From an uncultured bacterium (GTDB taxonomy: Bacteria > Cyanobacteriota > Vampirovibrionia > Gastranaerophilales > Gastranaerophilaceae), in contig CAIPUE010000003.1 of the NCBI GenBank assembly GCA_903868125.1, positions 1 through 57,651 on the forward strand: DNA of 57,651 nt, read 5' to 3'. Positions 35,756 through 45,666 of the stretch are shown here, in pieces. A model generated the notes under the pieces. The model was not told the DNA's origin. It did no database searches and saw nothing but the letters and a program-made list of their open reading frames with translations. Every line of letters starts with the position of its first letter. The first letter of the stretch is position 1. The position numbers were made by a program, and so were the translations under genes.

Positions 35756-36460
35756 CTATTGAATAACAAGACAATCTTCAAGAATTTTTTCAACAACACT
35801 CATTGCATGTATTTTAGTTGTATTAAATACTTCAACCCCCGCCTCACTAATCATCAAAGGAATCTCCGTACAACCTAGAATAACTCCTTGAGCACCATCG
35901 CTTTTCATCTTGTCAATGATTTCTAAATATTTTTGCTTGGATTGTTCTTTAATAATTCCGCAACAAAGTTCTTCATAAATAATTCTGCTAACTTCAACCC
36001 TATCATCTCGATTGGGAATAATAGTTTCAATATTATATTCATCTTGTAATTTTTTTGAATAAAAGTCTTCTTCCATGGTGAAAATTGTCCCCAATAATCC
36101 GATTTTATTCATTCGGTGTTTTTGAATTTCTTTTGCAACGCTGTCGACCATGTGAATCAGTGGCACTGAAATATTTTTCTGAACGGCAGGAGCAACTTTG
36201 TGCATTAAATTTGTGCATATTACAATATACTCTGCACCGCAACGTTCAAGATTTTTTGCCGCAAAAGTTAATTTGTCCGCCAATTCATCCCATTTATCTT
36301 CAAACTGCATTTTTTCAATCTCTCTAAAATTAAAACTTTCAACTATAAGTTCAGCCGAAGCGCAACCGCCTAAGACTTTACGCACTTCAGAATTAATAAT
36401 CTTATAATATTCAACTGTCGACTCGGGACTTAATCCCCCTAATAAACCTATTTTTTTCAT
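35756..36460 (-). CDS. Aspartate/glutamate racemase family protein
   Basis: PLP-independent two-cysteine racemase. GLLGGLSPESTVEYY at the N-terminus, the first catalytic cysteine in VICTNLMHK and the second in VILGCTEIPLM. The substrate is probably Asp rather than Glu given the YgeA/RacX-like text; not certain. ATG 36460 (MKKIGLLGG) is chosen, with AAGGA 9 nt upstream; a longer reading to 36508 adds an unlikely 16-residue head. No cell-wall genes adjoin it. Confidence 0.85.
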   Translation of the reverse strand: MKKIGLLGGLSPESTVEYYKIINSEVRKVLGGCASAELIVESFNFREIEKMQFEDKWDELADKLTFAAKNLERCGAEYIVICTNLMHKVAPAVQKNISVPLIHMVDSVAKEIQKHRMNKIGLLGTIFTMEEDFYSKKLQDEYNIETIIPNRDDRVEVSRIIYEELCCGIIKEQSKQKYLEIIDKMKSDGAQGVILGCTEIPLMISEAGVEVFNTTKIHAMSVVEKILEDCLVIQ

Positions 36461-36588
36461 CTCTTTAATCCTTTTGGGTTTTTCTGCTACAACAATAATA
36501 TAGAGCATATTAAAAAAATATCAAATTTAAGAGAATACCTGATTTTTCAGTTATAATGAGTAAATAATCCTAAGATTGGGGGAAAATT

Positions 36589-37890
36589 ATGAGCAAAATA
36601 TATTTTGTAGATGTAACAAACAGAGATGGGGTTCAAACTTCAAGACTTGGTTTGGCAAAATTGCAAAAAACCGTCATAAATCTTATGCTTGATGACATGG
36701 GAATATCTCAATCAGAGTTCGGGTTTCCGACCACAGGACACGAACTAAATTACCTAAACGGTAATTTAGATTTGGTGGAGCGAGGAGTTATAAAAAAGAC
36801 AAAACTTTCCGGCTGGATGAGGGCTTTGTCGCAAGATGTGGAACTTTCTTTTAAAAATACGCCTAAATTAAAAAATCTTAATTTATCCCAATCTACTTCC
36901 GAGCAGATGACAAATGGAAAATATCAGGGTAAAAAAAATCTTGATGACGTTTTAAAAATGACTTGCGAGGCTGTAGAATGTGCTGTTTCAAATGGCGCTC
37001 AAATAATTGGAGTTAATGCAGAAGATGCTTCCAGAAGTGATTTAGAATTTTTGATAAGATATGCAAAAGAATCAAAAGCCTGCGGTGCAAAACGGTTTAG
37101 ATACTGCGACACTTTAGGTTTTGACGACCCCCGAACGGCTTATGAAAGGATTTATCGAATAGCAAAAGAAGCACAAATCGATGTTGAAACACATTTTCAT
37201 AATGACTTGGGTATGGCTGTTGCCTGCTCTGTTATGGGTGCAAAAGCCGCAGTTGATGCAGGGTTTAATGCCTACATTAATACGGCGATAAACGGCATGG
37301 GAGAACGAGCAGGGAATGCTGATTTAGTTTCTTGCCTTTTGGCTATTTTAAAATCAAGCGGGTTTAAGGACAAATATAAAATTGACCCGCAAATCGATTT
37401 AAGCAAGGCTTGGAAGCTTTCAAAATATACCGCTTACGCTTTTGGCGTGCCAATTCCGATTAACCAGCCTGCAGTGGGCGATAACGCATTTGCACACGAA
37501 TCGGGAATACACGCAGACGGGGCGCTGAAAGACAGAAGGAATTATGAACTCTACGATTTTGAAGAACTGGGGCGCGGTGAGCCTGAGATAATCGAGACGG
37601 GAAGAATGATTACAGTCGGTGAATATGGCGGCATTAAAGGGTTTAGAAATGTTTATCAGGGGCTTGAGCTTGAATTTAAGGACGAACATGAGGCAAGAAA
37701 TATTCTTGAATTAGCGCGTTACGCAAATGTACATACTCAAAAACCAGTGACAGATAGTGAATTGAAATTTATTTATCATTATCCCGATATAGCGGCAAAA
37801 ATTATGACGGTTTCACCGTATTATGAGCCCAAAGGTGCCATGAAAGAACGTGTTGAGGCGAACAAGAGGTATGGAGGTATAGAAGAATAG
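36589..37890 (+). CDS. Homocitrate / 2-isopropylmalate synthase-like enzyme
   Basis: Condenses acetyl-CoA with a 2-oxo acid. HMGL-like TIM barrel: VDVTNRDGVQTSRLG at the start, THFHNDLGMAVACS near residue 202 (metal-binding HxH), INGMGERAGNADL and NAFAHESGIHADG. At 433 residues it lacks most of the C-terminal leucine-feedback domain of LeuA and is closer in size to NifV/AksA/homocitrate-type or short LeuA enzymes, so substrate is undecided. 265 bp upstream of the LeuC/HacA-like gene. The last codons (RYGGIEE) lie in a small GAGGTAT-type repeat patch, so the C-terminus may have been altered. Confidence 0.8.
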   Translation: MSKIYFVDVTNRDGVQTSRLGLAKLQKTVINLMLDDMGISQSEFGFPTTGHELNYLNGNLDLVERGVIKKTKLSGWMRALSQDVELSFKNTPKLKNLNLSQSTSEQMTNGKYQGKKNLDDVLKMTCEAVECAVSNGAQIIGVNAEDASRSDLEFLIRYAKESKACGAKRFRYCDTLGFDDPRTAYERIYRIAKEAQIDVETHFHNDLGMAVACSVMGAKAAVDAGFNAYINTAINGMGERAGNADLVSCLLAILKSSGFKDKYKIDPQIDLSKAWKLSKYTAYAFGVPIPINQPAVGDNAFAHESGIHADGALKDRRNYELYDFEELGRGEPEIIETGRMITVGEYGGIKGFRNVYQGLELEFKDEHEARNILELARYANVHTQKPVTDSELKFIYHYPDIAAKIMTVSPYYEPKGAMKERVEANKRYGGIEE

Positions 37891-37903
37891 AGGTATGGCT
37901 TTT

Positions 37904-37938
37904 GGGTAAACGGTAAACGGTGAACGGTGAACGGTAGG
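37904..37938. repeat. Heptamer tandem repeat (CGGTAAA / CGGTGAA)
   Basis: Five 7-bp units directly before a palindromic repeat; the inverse of the composite at 23073-23151. Confidence 0.7.
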
Positions 37939-37961
37939 GTGCGGATTTAACCGCACCGACA
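37934..37961 (+). repeat. Palindromic repeat (GTAGG family)
   Basis: GTAGGGTGCGG, ATTTAA, CCGCACCGACA: 7-bp stem; identical to 23073-23100 in the other orientation. It lies in the 264-bp spacer between the synthase-like and dehydratase-like genes. Confidence 0.85.
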
Positions 37962-38154
37962 ATAAGCCAACAAGCAAAAAACTCCCTAGCAAAGGAGATG
38001 CGAGCGGGCAAACCTCACTTAAAATGAGGGACGGAGCAAAAAACAGCGAGTGCAATAAGGCGAGTAAGCCGATAATTTGAAAAAGTAAAGTAGAATCTAG
38101 CAAAAACAAGTAAAGGCACCAACAATACAAGTAGGTGTAATGGTATAAAAGAAA

Positions 38155-39393
38155 ATGGGACAAACTTTAGCCGAAAAAATTATTTCAAGCCATACAGGCA
38201 AAGAGGTCAGGGCAGGGGAGCTTGTAATTGCAAAAGTTGATGTTTGCGCAGTTCAAGATGGAACGGGGCCTTTGACTGTGCAGGAATTCAAAAAAATCGG
38301 CAAAAAAAAGCTACATAATCCCCAAAGAACGATTTTGTTTATAGACCACGCTGCACCGAGCCCGAGAAAAGAGCTTTCAAATACACATATGATTTTAAGA
38401 AATTTCGCAAGAGAATACGGTGCAATCTTATCAGATGTTGGTGCCGGAGTTTGTCATCAAAGGTTAATCGAGGATTACGTAAACCCTGCTGAAATACTTG
38501 TAGGGGCGGATTCTCATACCTGTACTTCGGGTGCTTTGGGTGCATTTGCGACGGGCATGGGCTCAACTGATATTGCAGTTGCTATGGCTTTGGGCAAAAC
38601 TTGGTTGAAAGTGCCTTCCACTTTTAAGATAGAAGTTTGTGGCGAATTCCAAACGGGGGTTTGCTCAAAGGATTTAATGCTTTATTTAATAGGACTTATT
38701 GGTGCGGATGGGGCGACTTATCGCGCGTTAGAGTTTTCTGGTGATACTATTGAGAACATGTCGATGTCAGAAAGATTTACGCTTGCAAATATGGCGGTAG
38801 AAGCGGGTGCTAAGGCGGGGCTTTTTGTGTCTGATTTAAAGACAAAAGAATATCTGAAGTCTCACGGACGTGAAGATAAATGGATTGAAATTAAGCCTGA
38901 TGAAGACGCATTGTATGAAAGAATTATTAAAATAAATGCAAACGAGATTAAACAGATGATTGCATGTCCTCACACTGTGGATAATACTAAAACTATCGAG
39001 GAATTAGGTAAAATTAAGGTAAATCAAGTCTTTGTGGGAACTTGCACTAACGGACGGATTGAAGATTTAAGAGTTGTGGCTGAAATTTTGAGAGGGAAAA
39101 AAGTTCATCCCGATGTGAGGATGCTTATTTCGCCCGCTTCAAAAGAGGTTTTCAAACAGGCGATAAAAGAGGGATTGATTGAAATTTTTGTTGATTCGAA
39201 TGCGGCGATATTGACTTCGGGCTGCGGACCTTGCGTTGGAGTGCATGCGGGGATTTTGGGCGATGGCGAAGTTTGTCTTGCAACTCAAAACAGGAATTTT
39301 CAAGGGCGCATGGGGAATACAAAAGGTTTTATTTATCTTTCATCACCACATGTCGCGGCACATACGGCTTTGAATGGGTATATCAGTAATTAG
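38155..39393 (+). CDS. 3-isopropylmalate dehydratase / homoaconitase large subunit
   Basis: Aconitase-superfamily large subunit isomerising a hydroxy-tricarboxylate or isopropylmalate. GADSHTCTSGALGAFATGMG and the [4Fe-4S] ligands are visible: Cys in GTCTNGRIEDL (~297) and the pair in SGCGPCVGVHAG (~356-359). Length 412 fits the archaeal/LeuC2 or homoaconitase type rather than the longer proteobacterial LeuC. The matching small subunit (LeuD/HacB) is not downstream and must lie elsewhere. Specificity is not decidable from sequence alone. No clear Shine-Dalgarno sequence before the ATG. Confidence 0.9.
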   Translation: MGQTLAEKIISSHTGKEVRAGELVIAKVDVCAVQDGTGPLTVQEFKKIGKKKLHNPQRTILFIDHAAPSPRKELSNTHMILRNFAREYGAILSDVGAGVCHQRLIEDYVNPAEILVGADSHTCTSGALGAFATGMGSTDIAVAMALGKTWLKVPSTFKIEVCGEFQTGVCSKDLMLYLIGLIGADGATYRALEFSGDTIENMSMSERFTLANMAVEAGAKAGLFVSDLKTKEYLKSHGREDKWIEIKPDEDALYERIIKINANEIKQMIACPHTVDNTKTIEELGKIKVNQVFVGTCTNGRIEDLRVVAEILRGKKVHPDVRMLISPASKEVFKQAIKEGLIEIFVDSNAAILTSGCGPCVGVHAGILGDGEVCLATQNRNFQGRMGNTKGFIYLSSPHVAAHTALNGYISN

Positions 39394-39432
39394 GTGAAGT
39401 GAAGATTGCTTTGAATAAAACTCGGTATTTAA

Positions 39433-39467
39433 AAAAAACAACCCCATTTTATTTGGAGTTGTTTTTT
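39433..39467. terminator. Bidirectional terminator
   Basis: AAAAAACAACCCC pairs with GGAGTTGTTTTTT (one mismatch), giving A- and T-runs on both sides. It separates the dehydratase gene (+) from the Cys-cluster orphan (-). Confidence 0.8.
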
Positions 39468-39489
39468 AAGTTGTCTTATATTTTTTAAA

Positions 39490-40023
39490 TTAAGCATTAC
39501 CGACTAATGATGCCTTATTATAATTTGCTAACATAGTTGCCCCGCTCATACTTTGTGCTGCCGCCATTGTTGAAAGCTGATTTGCAATAAGCGAATATTT
39601 AGCCTTATAGCTATCAAGTTCAAGTAATTTAGTAGGGTCTTTTCCGGCAGTTGCCTCTAATGCAGTGATTTTGTCGGATATGGTAGTTATAAGATCGCCA
39701 ATCTTCGCATTATTACCGACAGGAATACCCATTTTAGATGCTAACTCTTTAATATCTGCTATAGTGGCATCTAAACTCGAAGTGCCGGACTTGCCACATT
39801 TCCCGCAATTAGTACAAGGTTGACAATTGCCTTGAGTTTTAGAATTATTTACTGTTGATTGTTGCGATTTAAATATCGCTTGTTGAGCTTCTACTTCTGT
39901 TACATATTTCGAAGGGTCAAGCCCCAATGATTGCAGTCTCTTTTTAGTATTACTACTAATAGAAATAGATGAATTATTCGCTGCTTGATTATTCCCATTA
40001 ATTGCACTGATTGAATCTGTCAT
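39490..40023 (-). CDS. Orphan protein with a Cys cluster
   Basis: 177 residues, rich in Ser, Asn, Ala and Thr. An N-terminal low-complexity stretch leads to QGNCQPCTNCGKCGKSG, with four cysteines in a CxxCxxCxxC array able to bind a metal or Fe-S cluster. The remainder is helical (LDATIADIKELASKMG, DSYKAKYSLIANQLSTM). ATG 40023 is chosen because GAAGGAAGG precedes it; a longer reading to 40080 is implausible. No signal peptide. Function unknown. Confidence 0.65.
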   Translation of the reverse strand: MTDSISAINGNNQAANNSSISISSNTKKRLQSLGLDPSKYVTEVEAQQAIFKSQQSTVNNSKTQGNCQPCTNCGKCGKSGTSSLDATIADIKELASKMGIPVGNNAKIGDLITTISDKITALEATAGKDPTKLLELDSYKAKYSLIANQLSTMAAAQSMSGATMLANYNKASLVGNA

Positions 40024-40201
40024 AAAAAACCTTCCTTCTTTAATTATGCTTAACATTATGTATATATAAAGTATATACATAATGTGGGATTTCAGGTTTT
40101 GTTAAATTGGTTACATTTATTTACAAAAATTTCAAAAAAATTCATTTTTTTTGGGGGGAGCTATTGTAAGATATGCTCAAATTGGCTACTGAATTTACAT
40201 A

Positions 40202-41032
40202 TCAGCGCAAATTTACAATCGGAGCATTATTTTTTTTAACCTCTAAACTAATTACTCCATTTATCACAGCAACTTCATCAGATGCGAAGTAGTTGAAGCG
40301 AGGTGAAATCTCAAGAAAACCATTTGCATCATTTGTCAGGCTAGTTTCGTTATCGTTAGGATTATGAACAAATTTACCCTTATCAATTTTATTTGTTTTT
40401 ATAAAATGATCCCCTTTGACCCTATCATAAGGATCATGAATAGTTAAATAATTGGGGTCAACATTTAGTCCATTATGATTAATTCCTGTTGCTAGTACAA
40501 AATGACCATATTTTCTTGTATAAATATTTTTACCTTCGTGTGTGCTTTTTTTATATACCCCCAAATTCAAAAGAACAATATTATTTTTATTCATTTCAGC
40601 CTTTATCCAATTTAAATCTGGAATAGCAGCTATTTTATATTTTTGTTCTGTAGGTCGAAATCCCTGATATTTTATAATCGCCTGATATCCTTTAGGTTTA
40701 ATAAATGCTTCAAGCCCGTTACACATGTTATTTGTTGTTGTACCGTTTGCATCTGTTTTAAAATATGCCCCTAATTCTTTTATTAAATTAAGCTCACTAG
40801 GATTATCAAGTAACGAAAATCCTCTCTTTACCAGCGTAACAATTCCACTTGCTACACTTACAGGGCCACAGTAATATTCACCCACTTCGGGTAGATTATA
40901 TTGTTTCAAATCTGCGAATTCAAATTCAGACAACAACCCCTGCTTAGGTAGCACTTTATTACTCCCAAATGAATAATTTGTTGATGAATATCTATACGAA
41001 ATATTATTAGGTATTTGTAATAAATTTTGCAC
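40202..41032 (-). CDS. C39-like cysteine peptidase-type protein
   Basis: Papain-fold candidate: nucleophile Cys in YYCGPVSVASGI (~residue 54), His in KYGHFVLATGI (~173) and Asp in TIHDPYDR (~198-202), the triad order of the peptidase C39-like family. A hydrophilic head of ~35 residues includes SSTNYSFGSNK; no classical signal peptide or membrane helix is seen. No ABC transporter for bacteriocin processing adjoins it, so a general cysteine peptidase or transglutaminase-like role is more likely. Confidence 0.7.
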   Translation of the reverse strand: MQNLLQIPNNISYRYSSTNYSFGSNKVLPKQGLLSEFEFADLKQYNLPEVGEYYCGPVSVASGIVTLVKRGFSLLDNPSELNLIKELGAYFKTDANGTTTNNMCNGLEAFIKPKGYQAIIKYQGFRPTEQKYKIAAIPDLNWIKAEMNKNNIVLLNLGVYKKSTHEGKNIYTRKYGHFVLATGINHNGLNVDPNYLTIHDPYDRVKGDHFIKTNKIDKGKFVHNPNDNETSLTNDANGFLEISPRFNYFASDEVAVINGVISLEVKKNNAPIVNLR

Positions 41033-41251
41033 TGATATACTTTCCTAAAGTTTAGCTTTTCATTTACATAAAAACAATAAAGCTTGGGATTTGCTACAAA
41101 ATGAATGTAAAATTATAAAACTTTACAAATACGCCAAAATACATTCACTTCTCCCTACACCAAATGAAGTATTTCTTGCCGATACGTATAAAGGTAATAA
41201 ACCGATTTGACGACTTAGATGAGGTTAGACACTTTATATCAGGAGTTATTC

Positions 41252-42910
41252 ATGCTCGAGCAGGCAATTATACGTTCAAATTTGACACTTAATTTAGATA
41301 AAGCCCAAGAATCATTAGAAAAAGCAAGGGGAGCACACGAAAAATATTTAATAAAATTACAAGATAATTATTTGCAAGAAGCAATAGGGCATTATATTGA
41401 TGCAATTAAGCTGGATCCGACCTTGCCTGAAAGTTATTACAGGCTGGCGAGTTTGATGTGGGAAAACGGGCAAATCGGTCTGCAAACGGCTATTGAACAA
41501 TGTAAGACTGCTATTTCAATTGCACCAAAAAATATTAATGCTCATATTTATGCCGGATATTTCATGAAGCTTGCTAATGATTATAAGTCGGCGGAAGCTG
41601 AGTTTAAAAATGCCATAAAAATAGGCGGATTGAATTCTTCTCGCCCCAGATTAATTTTATCCTTGTCTATTTTACAAAAAATGAATGTCGAAAAAATTAC
41701 CGTAAAAGAATTTGCAAAGTGTCTATATTACTTGATTACTGGAGGATTGATATTCGCTTGGGATTTCACATTTTTAAAAATGCTTTACAGAAATTTTGCA
41801 GAGGCATTTTCTGTTATGTATTATAAATCAAGCGGAGAATTTTTTGAAAAATTTAATGATTACACTCAGGCTGTTAAAATTTATAAGAGGGCAATTAAAA
41901 AAACTCAAAGGGAAGAACTTTTTTACCACAAAATAGCGGATATTTGCATCAGAAGGAACAAAATGGATTCTGCTGTAGACTGCTACAAAAGAGCGTTGGA
42001 AGCTAACCCGAGCAATCGCGATGTTTTAGTTAAACTCGCAACCGTTACCCAAACTTTTTTTCCTGAAAATATTGATGAAGCAATCGATTGTTATAGTAAA
42101 TTGCTGGAACTTGAAGAAGATACTGCTCCGATTTATTACGAATTAGGTCATTTATACTTAAATAAAGTAGATAAAATTCATGCCATAAGTGCCTTTAAGC
42201 TTGCATTAGAAAAAGATTGCGATAACCCTTTTTATAACAACTCTTTAGCTTACTCTTTTGTTCAGGCGGAGTTATACGACGAAGCTATCGAATACTATCA
42301 AAAAGCTATTAAATTAAATCCTGATAAAAAATGGACCTCTATAGTTTGTCAAGCATTAGGCTCTATTTATTACCAAATAAAAGGCAATATTGAAGCTGCC
42401 GTGGCTTCTTTTCAGGCAGGTATTATTTTGGACCCTGAAAATAGTGAGATTTGTCTTTCTTTGGGGGATGCGTACATGGCGGAAAAAGATTTGGACAACG
42501 CAATAAGAGCTTATTGCGATTCAATAAGTATTAACAGTGAAGATTACAGAGCTTATTCAAAAGTAGGTATTGCGCTCTGGGAAAAAGATTACTTGGAAGA
42601 AGCAATTGTTGCTTATCATCGCGCAATTGAATTAAATCCTGAATATGATATTGCCAATAATAATTTAGGCGTAATTTATCTTGATGGCATCGGAGTTCCT
42701 GAAGAAGCGATATTATATTTTAAATCAGCAATAGAAATTAACCCTAATTATACTTTGGCATACTTTAACGCAGGTCGTGCGGCTCAGGCAATGGGCGAAT
42801 ATAATGAAGCGGCAAGCCACTATCAAATGGCTTTGGATTTAAATCGCTTGACAGAAGAACTTGACGAAGAAGAAATAAAAGATAAGCTTTACGGATTGTT
42901 TAATGCTTAA
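41252..42910 (+). CDS. TPR protein, paralogue of the 33448-35043 protein
   Basis: Around twelve TPRs over 552 residues, with the same hydrophobic insert (YLITGGLIFAWDFTFLKMLY) and near-collinear C-terminal half as the other copy: both contain (P)DK/NKxWTSI, then AYNNLGVIYLD or ANNNLGVIYLD, INPNYTLAYFN, and end in KLYGLFNA / KINDLFQS-like tails. ATG 41252 is chosen since AGGAG lies 6 nt upstream; ATG 41219 adds 11 residues without a ribosome site. Its 3' end overlaps the convergent cyclo-ligase gene by 11 bp. Confidence 0.8.
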   Translation: MLEQAIIRSNLTLNLDKAQESLEKARGAHEKYLIKLQDNYLQEAIGHYIDAIKLDPTLPESYYRLASLMWENGQIGLQTAIEQCKTAISIAPKNINAHIYAGYFMKLANDYKSAEAEFKNAIKIGGLNSSRPRLILSLSILQKMNVEKITVKEFAKCLYYLITGGLIFAWDFTFLKMLYRNFAEAFSVMYYKSSGEFFEKFNDYTQAVKIYKRAIKKTQREELFYHKIADICIRRNKMDSAVDCYKRALEANPSNRDVLVKLATVTQTFFPENIDEAIDCYSKLLELEEDTAPIYYELGHLYLNKVDKIHAISAFKLALEKDCDNPFYNNSLAYSFVQAELYDEAIEYYQKAIKLNPDKKWTSIVCQALGSIYYQIKGNIEAAVASFQAGIILDPENSEICLSLGDAYMAEKDLDNAIRAYCDSISINSEDYRAYSKVGIALWEKDYLEEAIVAYHRAIELNPEYDIANNNLGVIYLDGIGVPEEAILYFKSAIEINPNYTLAYFNAGRAAQAMGEYNEAASHYQMALDLNRLTEELDEEEIKDKLYGLFNA

Positions 42911-43424
42911 TTTCTGTCACTATGATATCCATTTTTATGTCAAAACTCTCTGATGGCAGGTTTTCTATTCTTAGTTGACTTGGGATTGCAACGATTTTTG
43001 TCGCGTTTGTTGCATTTTGTGATAAAAACCTATCATAAAATCCGCCCCCATATCCAAGTCGATTAAAGTTATCACAAATCATTAAAGCAGGAACAAAAAT
43101 AATATCCAAAATATTCGGATTAACAGGCTTTGAGGTAGGTTCTTTAGTATTAAATTTTGAGATTATTAATTCATCACCTGTTTTGTAGGGACAAACGAGT
43201 AATTCGCTACCATTAACTCTTGGAAGGTAAAAGTTTTTGTTTCCGTTTAAAAGAGCCAAAAGATGAATTTCATACTTTAAAGGATAGAAAATCATTACAT
43301 TTTTTGCTTCTTGGTAGACCTTTAAATCAAGAATGTTTTTAACAATATTTTCGCTTATTGTTTTAATATCGAGCGAATTTCTTATCTTTTTTGCTTTTAT
43401 TCTTAATTCTTTTTTTTCCTGCAT
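42900..43424 (-). CDS. 5-formyltetrahydrofolate cyclo-ligase
   Basis: Returns 5-formyl-THF to the active folate pool as 5,10-methenyl-THF using ATP. N-terminal RIKAKKIRNSLD, FYPLKYEIHLL, and the ATP/folate-binding GYGGGFYDRFL near residue 125 are family hallmarks. Length 174 is normal. No Shine-Dalgarno sequence; the -10 box lies only about six bases before the ATG, suggesting a leaderless mRNA. Divergent from the corrinoid adenosyltransferase gene. Confidence 0.93.
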   Translation of the reverse strand: MQEKKELRIKAKKIRNSLDIKTISENIVKNILDLKVYQEAKNVMIFYPLKYEIHLLALLNGNKNFYLPRVNGSELLVCPYKTGDELIISKFNTKEPTSKPVNPNILDIIFVPALMICDNFNRLGYGGGFYDRFLSQNATNATKIVAIPSQLRIENLPSESFDIKMDIIVTEIKH

Positions 43425-43431
43425 TTTTTTA

Positions 43432-43440
43432 ATATATAAT
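43432..43440. promoter_or_regulatory. Overlapping divergent -10 boxes
   Basis: ATATATAAT serves both sides. Plus strand: TATAAT at 43435-43440, then 26 nt to cobA with AAGG. Minus strand: TTGTTT, 17-nt spacer, TATATT, then ~6-7 nt to the cyclo-ligase ATG. Overlap would make the two promoters mutually exclusive. Confidence 0.5.
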
Positions 43441-43466
43441 AAAGGGATAAATGAAACAAGGTATCA

Positions 43467-44048
43467 ATGGATAAGAAACTTGAAAATGCAGATTTAATAA
43501 ATCCAAACTGGGAACAGCGTGGATATATTCAGATTTACACAGGGAACGGCAAAGGTAAAACTACCGCATCGCTCGGACTCGTGATGCGCGCTTTGGGGCG
43601 GAATTGGAAAGTCCTTTTAGTTATGTTTACCAAAGGCGGCGACAATTACGGCGAATTGACTTCGTTTAGAAATCTGTCACATTCAATTCAAGAAAACCTA
43701 ACAATTGAACAAGCCGGACTTGATAGAATAGTTTATGCCCACAATATGTGTCAGGATGACGAAAAAGCAATCAAAAGAGGTTGGGAAATCGCCAAGCAAG
43801 CCATTAAAAATAATGAATATCAATTAATAATTTTGGATGAAATTAATATAGCTATTGATTTAAAAATCCTTGATATTGATGAAGTTGTTGAGGTTTTAAA
43901 AAATAAACCTCAAGACATGGAAATAGTTTTAACCGGAAGAAATGCACACCCAAAAGCAATAAAAATAGCTCATTTAGTTTCAAAAATCGAGCCGATAAAA
44001 CATTACTGGAACATGGGGATTGATGCAAGAAAAGGCATTGAATTTTAG
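43467..44048 (+). CDS. cobA: Cob(I)yrinic acid a,c-diamide adenosyltransferase
   Basis: Adenosylates corrinoids in cobalamin synthesis or salvage. P-loop GNGKGKTT at residues 26-33 (IYTGNGKGKTTASLG), VMFTKGG, and LIILDEINIAIDLKI are the CobA/CobO/BtuR signatures. Length 193 is normal. No other cobalamin genes or B12 riboswitch are in the window, so salvage is possible. The B12-binding radical SAM protein at 45667-47190 is one potential local consumer of corrinoid. Confidence 0.93.
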   Translation: MDKKLENADLINPNWEQRGYIQIYTGNGKGKTTASLGLVMRALGRNWKVLLVMFTKGGDNYGELTSFRNLSHSIQENLTIEQAGLDRIVYAHNMCQDDEKAIKRGWEIAKQAIKNNEYQLIILDEINIAIDLKILDIDEVVEVLKNKPQDMEIVLTGRNAHPKAIKIAHLVSKIEPIKHYWNMGIDARKGIEF

Positions 44049-44063
44049 AGGCAAATATAAAAT

Positions 44064-44110
44064 ATACAAATGGGGCAAATTTTCTTTAAGAAAATTTGCC
44101 CCATTTGTAT
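44064..44110. terminator. Bidirectional terminator, 20-bp perfect stem
   Basis: ATACAAATGGGGCAAATTTT and its exact complement around CTTTAAG. Serves cobA on the plus strand and eno on the minus strand. Confidence 0.92.
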
Positions 44111-44147
44111 TAGTAGGTTTAGTTTTTCAACTCAACCTTATACTTAA

Positions 44148-45476
<1,329 letters not shown>

Positions 45477-45506
45477 TTAGTTTAAAAACTACTATTTAAC
45501 GCTATT

Positions 45507-45535
45507 ATTATCACATAAAGAAATTTTGAATACAA
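45507..45535 (-). promoter_or_regulatory. eno promoter
   Basis: Read on the minus strand: TTGTAT (45535-45530), 17-nt spacer, GATAAT (45512-45507), about 45 nt before the ATG with AAGGAG in the leader. The rest of 45541-45666 shows nothing recognisable. Confidence 0.6.
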
Positions 45536-45666
45536 GTGGGTGTCTAATTGACGAGCAATTCATTAAAATTAATAAATAATAAAAATATCCAGTGCTCATT
45601 GCCGTATATTACAACAATGATAAAACTGTTTCAATTTACTTACCCTACTATTAAATATGATATCCA

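Noticed and set aside
37813-38163. Minus-strand frames over the spacer between the synthase and dehydratase genes
   Set aside because: They cross the heptamer-palindrome composite and the 3' end of a well-supported gene; no family resemblance.
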